Shown: in pieces, positions 34,979 to 41,914 of the stretch
Layout: every line of letters starts with the position of its first letter
Numbering within the stretch: the stretch's first letter is position 1
Assembly: GCA_013298185.1 (NCBI GenBank)
Contig: JAAFJQ010000006.1
Span: 1 to 41,914 of the forward strand
DNA from: Deinococcales bacterium
GTDB taxonomy: Bacteria; Deinococcota; Deinococci; Deinococcales; JAAFIG01
DNA: 41,914 bases
Direction of reading: 5' to 3'
Made by a program: the position numbers and the translations under genes
The notes under the pieces: generated by a model
What the model was told of the DNA's origin: nothing
The model's database searches: none
The model's input: the letters and a program-made list of their open reading frames with translations, nothing else

Positions 34979-35030
34979 CGAACCATTTGCCAAATTGGGC
35001 TAACGAACCATTTGCCAAATTGGGCTAAAC
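34968..35030. repeat. Tandem repeat, 25-bp unit, ~2.5 copies, spanning the MFS stop codon
   Basis: aattgggctaacgaaccatttgcca at 34968 and 34993, partial at 35018; no CTCGAG in the unit. Confidence 0.95.
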
Positions 35031-35036
35031 TACCCC

Positions 35037-37841
35037 ATGGTTCGTCTCGAGTTGCTTGGTGCTGGCAGGGTGCTGCTGGACAATCAAATCGTGGCGTTTC
35101 CTTTTGATAAGCGTGGTGCGCTTCTGGCGTATTTGGCTTTGCAAGCTTGTCCTGTGCAACGCTCGGAACTCAGTGCATTATTTTGGCTCGATACGCCTGA
35201 ACTCGAGGCTCGGCGTAATTTGCGCCAGTTATTGCACCGCATTAGTCAATTGCCAATCGGTGCTTGTGTTCCTCGAGATGATTCGCGCAGTGCCGCCCCC
35301 CTTGAGTTTCTTGGAACATGTGATTTGCTCGAGTGGCGAAAAGCCGTGGCAATGCGTCAAAGCCAAGCGCTCGAGGTGACTCCCACGGTGTTGACTTCGT
35401 GGAATCTGCCGGAAGCCCCAGAGTTTATGGCTTGGCTCGAGGGTGAGCGTCACGACACTCTGCGCCTATGGCGAGCCTTGGCACTCGAGACGGCAGACCA
35501 ATTCTTGATGCGTGGTCAGGCTACCAAAGCCATTGAGCTGCTCGAGCGGGTCTTGGATTTTGAGCCTTTAGCCGAGGATGCGTTGCAACTGCTGCTGCTT
35601 GCCAGTCAGCAATCTCAGCACTTGGGGCGTGGTTTGGCGGCGTTTGAGGCTTTTGCTGGAACATTGCGCCAAGAAGTTGGGTTAAGCCCAACGACTCGCA
35701 CCCTCGAGTTGGTTTCTCTGCTCGAGCGGGTGCAAGTTCAACCAAGTGTTCTGGAGCGTCCAATTCCTGAGCGCATCATTGCCCCCAGATTCTTTGGACG
35801 TGACCAAGAATTAGCTGCTTTGCGCCAATTGCTGGATAACCCTGAGACACGTTTGCTAACCCTTACGGGTTTTGGTGGGGTTGGGAAAACCAGATTGGCA
35901 AAAGAACTCTGCCCTGATGCCATTGTGATTAAGCTCGAGAATGTCAGTCAGCCCAGTGCTTTGTTGGTGGCACTTGCCGATGGTTTAGGATTGCGTTTTG
36001 CTGCCCATCAGGATGCTAAAGCGCAACTTCTCAACCATGTTCGTAACTTGGACACTCCAATCCTTTTGGATAATTACGAGCAGCTACTACCCGAAACCGA
36101 GTTGATTGCTGACTTACTCGAGACTGGTGCGCGTTTGATTGTTACCTCCAGAGAAGCCCTAGACGTTCCACTCGAGCAGATTTACACCTTGCATGGTTTG
36201 GAGTCTCGAGTGGCAATGGACTTATTTTTGGAACGCAGTAAAAAACAAAATCCTGACCTCGAGCCAGACTGGTCAGCCATAGAAAAAATTGTTCAAATTT
36301 TGGACGGAATGCCACTCGCCCTCGAGTTGGCTGCAACTTGGACCCGTACCCTCAGTTTGTCTGGTCTTGCTACGGCGCTCGAGACAGACACGGATTTACT
36401 TGATTGGCGCAGAGTTTTTTTGGGTTCTTGGCGCAGATTATCATTTGAGTTACGCCAAAAGTTCAGTACCTTAGCGGTCTGTGTCGGCGGGTTTACCTCC
36501 GAAGCAGCCTTGGCATTGGCTGGGGCAACGTTGCCTGATTTGGCAGTATTGGTCAGGGCTTCGCTCTTGAAGGTCGAACATGGGCGTTTTGGGATGCTCA
36601 AACTGATTCGTCAAGCTGCACTGAAAAACATGCCCAACCCAAACGCCAAGACCCTGCACGCCGAGTATTACCTACATTGGTTAGGCTCACTCGAGACAGT
36701 CCTCGAGCAAGACCCCAAAACCCACTTAGCGGTGGTTGGACTAGAAATCGAAAACCTACGAACCGCTTGGGATGAAGCGGTTTTGCAGCAAAGCAGTGAT
36801 CTTTTGGGCGGAGCATGTATGGCGTTCTCGACGTATTTTGATTTACGAGGCTTGTTCTTTGAAGCAAGGCAGCGATTTTTGGCAGCCGTGCCAGTCGTGC
36901 AATCTGACCCCAAAGCCCATGCCTTGATGCTGGTGCGTTTGGCTTGGGCAGAATTTCGCTTAGGTCTGTACCCTCAAGTTCAAAAGACCTTGGGCATGGC
37001 GCTCGGAATTTACCAAACATTGGGCAATCAGCGTGGCGTGGCGCATTGTTGGTATCAACTTGGCAATGTGGACGAAGCCCTTGGGAAATTTAAGTCAGCC
37101 AACGGGCATCTAAAACTGGCTCTTGAGGTGGCTCGAGCCCAAGCGGACGATACGGCAATGGCTCGAATCCTCAACACCCTCGGATTGATTGCTTTTAACC
37201 AAGGTCACCCCAAAACTGCCGTTGAGTACCACCGTGAAAGCCTCGAGTTACGCCGCAAAACCAATCAACCTCGAGCCATGTTTATTGCCCAACTCAACTT
37301 AGGTGATGCGAAAAAAGAGCTGCTCGAGTTTGAAAGCGCTCGGGTGTTGTTTGGAGCTTGTTTACAACTTACCCAGAACATCGGTGATGATTTTGGACAA
37401 ACACTGGTTCTGAGTCAACTTGCCGACCTTGACCGCCGCGAAGGGCAGATACAAAAAGCCGAGCTTGGTTTTGGGGTGTCAATTGAACGCTGCCAGAAAA
37501 TGGGACATGGTTATGTTGAAATCATAGCTTGGCGTGGACTGGCTTTGACATTAAAAGATTTAGGACAACTCGAGAAAGCTAAAGAATCCGCTTTGCGAAG
37601 TTTAGCGGTGGCTCATGCTCTAAATGTCACACCACAAACCAATTTAAGCTTGATCGTACTGATTCAACTCGAGCAGAACATGCAAAACCACACTCGAGCA
37701 TGGCAACTCTCGCATTTACTCTTAGAAAACCGACCAAGTCCACCACAAAAACGATTGCTCAAAGACATCCTCGCCTCGCTTGGAGAAGTAAAAACCAAAA
37801 AGCTCAGTGCGTTTGAGGAAATTTTCCCCAAATCTGCATAA
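35037..37841 (+). CDS. BTAD-type transcriptional regulator with STAND/NB-ARC ATPase and TPR domains (AfsR/MalT-like architecture)
   Basis: N-terminal winged-helix/BTAD (LLAYLALQACPVQRSELSALFWLDTPELEARRNLRQLLHRI; EDALQLLLLASQQSQHLGRGLAAFEAFAGTLRQEVGLSP), P-loop LTGFGGVGKTRLAKEL, GMPLALELAATW, TPR repeats. Confidence 0.92.
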   Translation: MVRLELLGAGRVLLDNQIVAFPFDKRGALLAYLALQACPVQRSELSALFWLDTPELEARRNLRQLLHRISQLPIGACVPRDDSRSAAPLEFLGTCDLLEWRKAVAMRQSQALEVTPTVLTSWNLPEAPEFMAWLEGERHDTLRLWRALALETADQFLMRGQATKAIELLERVLDFEPLAEDALQLLLLASQQSQHLGRGLAAFEAFAGTLRQEVGLSPTTRTLELVSLLERVQVQPSVLERPIPERIIAPRFFGRDQELAALRQLLDNPETRLLTLTGFGGVGKTRLAKELCPDAIVIKLENVSQPSALLVALADGLGLRFAAHQDAKAQLLNHVRNLDTPILLDNYEQLLPETELIADLLETGARLIVTSREALDVPLEQIYTLHGLESRVAMDLFLERSKKQNPDLEPDWSAIEKIVQILDGMPLALELAATWTRTLSLSGLATALETDTDLLDWRRVFLGSWRRLSFELRQKFSTLAVCVGGFTSEAALALAGATLPDLAVLVRASLLKVEHGRFGMLKLIRQAALKNMPNPNAKTLHAEYYLHWLGSLETVLEQDPKTHLAVVGLEIENLRTAWDEAVLQQSSDLLGGACMAFSTYFDLRGLFFEARQRFLAAVPVVQSDPKAHALMLVRLAWAEFRLGLYPQVQKTLGMALGIYQTLGNQRGVAHCWYQLGNVDEALGKFKSANGHLKLALEVARAQADDTAMARILNTLGLIAFNQGHPKTAVEYHRESLELRRKTNQPRAMFIAQLNLGDAKKELLEFESARVLFGACLQLTQNIGDDFGQTLVLSQLADLDRREGQIQKAELGFGVSIERCQKMGHGYVEIIAWRGLALTLKDLGQLEKAKESALRSLAVAHALNVTPQTNLSLIVLIQLEQNMQNHTRAWQLSHLLLENRPSPPQKRLLKDILASLGEVKTKKLSAFEEIFPKSA

Positions 37842-37882
37842 CACCCGCATAACACCATTTCCCGATACTGATTCTCGGAGGA

Positions 37883-39361
37883 ATGAGCATGAAAAAAACA
37901 TGGCAAATGGTGGCTGTAGGTCTGACAATTGGTATTTTCGCGGTGGCGCAAAGCACCGCTCCAAAACCAACCCTTGAGAGGGTCTGGGGTGGAAACGCCA
38001 ATGACACTATGAACGGCATGGTCTTGGATTCGGTAGGCAACGCAATCACCGCAGGTATCTCGAGAAGTTTTGTGGATTCGTTTTATGGCGATGTACTCAT
38101 TAGTAAAGTCTCGCCAAGTGGTGAACTGCTCTGGGCAAAGAACATTGGCACAAAAGGCTCAGACTCACCTCTGCGCTGTCTAGATGGTGATTATGGCTCG
38201 AGCAGCCGCAGCATTGCCATTGACCGCGAAGACAGCATCTATGCGGTCAGCGAATCGGCTTGGGCGGGTAATGCCGAACCTCAAAGCCAAGTGGTGATGA
38301 AACTCAGTAGAAATGGTGATTTACTCTGGAGCAAAGCATGGCGACCTCATTGGCGCAACCAAATGAATGGCGCAACCACTGCCTCGAGTGTGACTGTGGT
38401 CGGAAACCGTGTCTTTGTGGCTGGTGGCGGCGGTGATTCGGGACCAGAAGCGCAAATCATGGTCAGCATCCTCGATGCTGTGAGCGGCAATCTGCTCGAT
38501 AACCTGAGCATTGACCCAACCCCCGGTTCCAATGACCGTGCTTTTAGCATTGTTGCCAATCCAACAGGCAGCTTGGTTTACCTTGGCGGCTGGAATGGAC
38601 GCACCGCTCGAGGACAAATCATTCGCTTTTCCGTGGCGAGCGATAAACTCAACCTTGATTGGGTGCGCGAAGTGCCACAAGAAACTCGAGGTAGCACCAT
38701 CTGCGACATGGACATGGACGCAGCAGGCAACATTTACGGCGCGAGCGATGTCAAAGGCACACAAACCTATTTGGAACTCTTTAAGTTCGACCCCAACGGC
38801 AAGGTGATTTGGGGCAAAAGCTACAACGCTGGTACGCGCAATGACCGCAGCAACACCCGAGTCTTACGGGTCATAGGCAATGCTGTTTACCTAGGCGGAC
38901 GCGTTGGCTACCAAGAAAATACCCAAGCCGATAGTTTCTTTGGTGATAGCGTGGTCTTGCGTTACAGCTTAGACGGCAAACTCGAGCAGGAAATGTATCA
39001 CTTTACTGGCACCAATTCACAAGTGGTTGCTATGGATCACACCATGGGCATCGGGGTTTTCCAAGGTCGTTTGTATGTGGCTGGCTGGATTTTTCCCGGT
39101 GCAGCCAATCTCGTGGGTGAATGGCGCAACCCAAATGATTATAAATTCCCACACCCTGACACCAGTTTGTCCCTGCAAACCAGCGACCCATTACCTGTCG
39201 TGAAGACTTTGCGAATCAGCGCTCCGCAAAAGAACGGCGATGAAATTGGCTTGAAGATGACCGATGTCACCGCAAAAATTGAAATCGGCACACCCAAAAC
39301 CCAGAGCGACAAAGGTCGCAGCACCCAGCATTACTTGTTTACCTTTGACCTGCCAAAGTAA
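37883..39361 (+). CDS. Secreted beta-propeller / SBBP-repeat-like protein
   Basis: Signal peptide; repeated DSVGNAITAG, VSPSGELLWAKNIG, LSRNGDLLWSKAW, FDPNGKVIWGKSYN units. Confidence 0.8.
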   Translation: MSMKKTWQMVAVGLTIGIFAVAQSTAPKPTLERVWGGNANDTMNGMVLDSVGNAITAGISRSFVDSFYGDVLISKVSPSGELLWAKNIGTKGSDSPLRCLDGDYGSSSRSIAIDREDSIYAVSESAWAGNAEPQSQVVMKLSRNGDLLWSKAWRPHWRNQMNGATTASSVTVVGNRVFVAGGGGDSGPEAQIMVSILDAVSGNLLDNLSIDPTPGSNDRAFSIVANPTGSLVYLGGWNGRTARGQIIRFSVASDKLNLDWVREVPQETRGSTICDMDMDAAGNIYGASDVKGTQTYLELFKFDPNGKVIWGKSYNAGTRNDRSNTRVLRVIGNAVYLGGRVGYQENTQADSFFGDSVVLRYSLDGKLEQEMYHFTGTNSQVVAMDHTMGIGVFQGRLYVAGWIFPGAANLVGEWRNPNDYKFPHPDTSLSLQTSDPLPVVKTLRISAPQKNGDEIGLKMTDVTAKIEIGTPKTQSDKGRSTQHYLFTFDLPK

Positions 39362-39378
39362 ACCTTATCTCGAGAGAA

Positions 39379-39408
39379 GGTGCAGACTAAATCGTCTGCA
39401 TCTTTTTT
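39379..39408 (+). terminator. Rho-independent terminator
   Basis: GGTGCAGAC-taaatc-GTCTGCATC followed by TTTTTT, 3' of the beta-propeller gene. Confidence 0.85.
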
Positions 39409-40567
39409 AATCCACTCGAGCGCGAATGCAACGTTCAATTCGCTCTAAGGCTTCGGTCAGAATGGCTCGAGAAGTCGCAAAGTTAATCCGTAACCAACCT
39501 TGATAAAGCGCTCCATATGGTGGTCCGTCGTTTAAGCCGACTTTGGCTTCCTCGAGCAGAAATTTATGGACTTCAGATCCAAAAGGGAATTTGTTGAAAT
39601 CAAGCCAAGCAAGGTACGTTCCTTCGGCTGGAATACAAGTCACTTCAGGCAAATGCTGCTCGAGCCAAGTGGACAGAAAATCTCGGTTGGCACGCAAATA
39701 ATCCAGTGTTTGCTCGAGCCAAGTGCCGCACTCCTCGAGACCAACCCGCCACATTTCCATGCTGAGGATGTTTGGGTGTCCCATCAAGCCTTTGGTGGCT
39801 TTTTGAATTTGGGCTAGGAGTTCGGTGTTATGCGAAATCATCACGCCACCGCCGAAGCCAGCTGTATTGAAGGCTTTGCAAGGACCGGTTAAGGTGATGG
39901 TGCGTTGTGCAATTTCAGGACTGAGACTGGCGAATGGAATATGTTCCCCCTCGAGCCTGAGCATGGCGTGGAGTTCATCGGTCACGACCAGTAAGTTATG
40001 GCGCAACACAAAATCCGCTAGTTTCTCGAGTTCAGCGCGTTCAAACACCCGCCCCGTTGGATTTTGTGGATTGCAAATCATCAAGACCTTCGTTTTTGGA
40101 CTGACCAGTGTTTCCAAATGTTCAAAATCAATTTCAAAACGTCCATCACGCACCACCATTGGATTCTCGAGGGCAACCCGTCCATGATCTCGGACACTGG
40201 TCAGGAACGGCGGATAGATTGGAGTTTGAGTAATGACTTCGTCACCCACAGCCGTCAAGCCTTGAATACTGGCATATAAGCCCGGAACGACACTCGAGAC
40301 AAGCATCAAATGTTGAGGTTCTAAGCCGTGCAGCCCATAATCTTCTTGTTGTGCAATGATTGCAGATAACAATCTTGGATCGCCACCCATGAAAGGATAA
40401 CCGACACCAAACTCGAGCCGCGCCAGCACAGCTTTTTTGATCTCCTCGGCAATTGGAAAATCCATATCCGCCACCCAAAGCGGCAACACACCATCAGGGT
40501 AATGATTCCACTTGACGGAATACGGATCGCGTAAAGCGGCTGGCTCGAGCGCATCAAAATTCGGCAT
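39407..40567 (-). CDS. MalY/PatB-family PLP-dependent aminotransferase / C-S lyase
   Basis: SVKWNHYPDGVLPLWVADMDFPIAEEI, NPQNPTGRVF, VTDELHAMLRLEGEHIPFASLS, GPCKAFNTAGFGGGVMIS (PLP-Lys). Confidence 0.95.
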   Translation of the reverse strand: MPNFDALEPAALRDPYSVKWNHYPDGVLPLWVADMDFPIAEEIKKAVLARLEFGVGYPFMGGDPRLLSAIIAQQEDYGLHGLEPQHLMLVSSVVPGLYASIQGLTAVGDEVITQTPIYPPFLTSVRDHGRVALENPMVVRDGRFEIDFEHLETLVSPKTKVLMICNPQNPTGRVFERAELEKLADFVLRHNLLVVTDELHAMLRLEGEHIPFASLSPEIAQRTITLTGPCKAFNTAGFGGGVMISHNTELLAQIQKATKGLMGHPNILSMEMWRVGLEECGTWLEQTLDYLRANRDFLSTWLEQHLPEVTCIPAEGTYLAWLDFNKFPFGSEVHKFLLEEAKVGLNDGPPYGALYQGWLRINFATSRAILTEALERIERCIRARVD

Positions 40568-40584
40568 GAAACAAGTCTACTCGA

Positions 40585-40656
40585 GAAAAGAGGAAAGAGG
40601 AAAGAGGAAAGTTTTTCAGGCTGTCCTAAACCGTAGGGGCGAAGCACGCTTCGCCC
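40585..40656. repeat. Polypurine (GAGGAAA)n tract plus GGGCGAAGC/GCTTCGCCC hairpin
   Basis: agaggaaagaggaaagaggaaag followed by ccgtaggggcgaagcacgcttcgccct; related to copies at 25446, 15797, 28557 (purine tract) and 1648 (hairpin). Confidence 0.75.
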
Positions 40657-40675
40657 TGTGACTAAGCGTATTATT

Positions 40676-41914
40676 TCAATTCTGCTTGTCCTTGTAAACC
40701 GAAACACCATACGGTTCAATCAAACTATCCCCATACAAAAACTCCGTGTCCGGCTCGAGCGCCAAAGCAATTCCACCTCGAGTCCAATTCTGTGCATAAA
40801 CCAATCCACCGCGTTTGGTAATTCTTAAGCCAGATTCAAGGTCTTCGTAACTAACCCCAGCCCTGAACAGCGCGTACTCGAGGCAACGTTTGATGATGCC
40901 TTGACCGTGAACGCCAATGTACATTGTGCCACCGCCGAGGCTGTTAGTTTGGTAAGTAATACCAATTTCATTGTAAAGCGGGTCCTCAAAGTACGTTCCT
41001 AAAATGCGAATTTCTGGATTTAAGACCTCGAGCGATTCATTCCAAGTGTGCGTCTCATACGTCATGTCAAAGGCTTCGATTCTCGAGGTCAGTCCGGGAC
41101 GCAGGGCGTCAAAGTTCTTGATTTTGACTCCTGCCAGTTTTGCCAATGGATTCTCGAGGTTGACTGCTCCAGATGGGCTGCGAAAGCCTGAGCGCGTACC
41201 GAGAATTAGGTTCGCGCCTCTCTGGACGTACTGCTCGAGATGCGCTGCCAATTCGGGCGTGGCAATGATTAAAGCTGGAGCAAGAATCAGGCTGTAATTT
41301 GAAAGGTCGCTCGAGGGATGCTGAATGTCAACATCCACTCCCATTTGCCGCAGTTGCGTGTAAAACATCACCATTTGTGACCAATACGAATTGCCCGCAT
41401 GATGCTTTTGCAAATCAAATGCCCATAAGGATTCGTAATCGTGCAGGATACACACTTGTTTAGGCTCGAGTTGGCTTGAAAATTTTTCTAAGTGCGGTGC
41501 GAATTTTTGCACCTCGAGAAAACCTCGGTCTGGGCTTCCATCATGGCGTAGCAAACCAGAATGCAGGTTCTCTTGGGCAACTCGAGCGGCTTGCCAACGA
41601 AAGTACGTGACCACATCCGCGCCGTGCGCCAAGGCTTGGGTTGTCCAGAGGCGCACCGCTCCGGGGGCTGGCAGTGGGTTATAAGCTGCCCAATTGACTT
41701 GTCCGCATTGTTGTTCCATCACCCAAAACGGTTTGTTTTTCAGTCCTCGGTAAATGTCATGATTCAATGCCACCAAATCTGGGTGTCCTGTACGAGCGAA
41801 CCTGATTTTACTGGCTTCATCAAGGTTTGAAGTCTCGAGCATTCCCGTTGGGTAATTATCCCAAGTCACAAAATCAAGGTGCTGAGCAGCTTTGTAATGG
41901 TCAAAATCCGAGAA
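40676..41914 (-). CDS. GH42 beta-galactosidase, N-terminus cut by window edge
   Basis: Reads through to the window end (FSDFDHYKAAQHLDFVTWDNYP...); KPFWVMEQQCGQVNWAAYNPLPAPGAVRLWTTQALAHGADVVTYFRW; C-terminal beta-galactosidase domain. Confidence 0.9.
   Translation of the reverse strand, partial: FSDFDHYKAAQHLDFVTWDNYPTGMLETSNLDEASKIRFARTGHPDLVALNHDIYRGLKNKPFWVMEQQCGQVNWAAYNPLPAPGAVRLWTTQALAHGADVVTYFRWQAARVAQENLHSGLLRHDGSPDRGFLEVQKFAPHLEKFSSQLEPKQVCILHDYESLWAFDLQKHHAGNSYWSQMVMFYTQLRQMGVDVDIQHPSSDLSNYSLILAPALIIATPELAAHLEQYVQRGANLILGTRSGFRSPSGAVNLENPLAKLAGVKIKNFDALRPGLTSRIEAFDMTYETHTWNESLEVLNPEIRILGTYFEDPLYNEIGITYQTNSLGGGTMYIGVHGQGIIKRCLEYALFRAGVSYEDLESGLRITKRGGLVYAQNWTRGGIALALEPDTEFLYGDSLIEPYGVSVYKDKQN

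Larger units (their letters stand above)
1..41914. repeat. Highly iterated palindrome CTCGAG, ~295 copies dispersed through the window
   Basis: Manual line-by-line count of ctcgag including line-spanning copies; ~7 per kb versus ~0.25 per kb for a random hexamer at 50% GC. The count may be off by a few percent. Confidence 0.95.

Noticed and set aside
35037-37841. STAND ATPase as an Avs-like antiphage protein
   Set aside because: N-terminal BTAD/winged-helix region and AfsR/MalT-like layout indicate a transcriptional regulator; no effector nuclease or protease domain seen.
1-41914. CTCGAG as cloning-vector or linker contamination (XhoI sites)
   Set aside because: Sites lie inside intact, conserved coding sequences in all phases, with no vector sequence and no shared flanks; an engineering artefact cannot give ~295 copies.

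Overview
A ~42 kb chromosomal segment, densely coded on both strands, with about 40 supportable protein genes and no recognisable rRNA, tRNA, CRISPR array, transposase or prophage. The flavour is that of a free-living Deinococcota- or Chloroflexota-like bacterium; that taxonomic guess is inference. Gene content is mostly metabolic and housekeeping: an ABC importer with a nucleoside hydrolase, a di-haem peroxidase, ddl, 3-hydroxyacyl-CoA dehydrogenase, an AMIN-domain amidase, an S41 protease, an aldo/keto reductase, a class-A beta-lactamase-like hydrolase, truD, a DEAD-box helicase, a RelE/ParE-like TA pair, fabH, class II aldolase, an ROK kinase, a double ABC ATPase, two fasciclin proteins, a dynamin-like GTPase, Uma2, TRAP permeases, an MFS transporter, a BTAD/STAND/TPR regulator, a MalY/PatB aminotransferase and a GH42 beta-galactosidase. 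The outstanding signal is not a gene. The 6-bp palindrome CTCGAG occurs about 295 times by my manual count, roughly one per 140 bp, against about 10 expected for a random hexamer at ~50% GC. It lies in all three codon phases and on genes of both orientations, in intergenic DNA, inside terminator stems and inside three of the four minisatellites. It thins out over a few segments, including a low-GC cassette around 12.5-13.2 kb. This looks like a highly iterated palindrome analogous to cyanobacterial HIP1 but with a different sequence. I know of no description of CTCGAG in that role. Secondary observations include minisatellites that duplicate 3' gene ends with their stop codons, dispersed hairpin and polypurine repeat families (one apparently captured inside an ABC ATPase ORF), a zincin plus small-ORF cassette, and a 21-aa small ORF.
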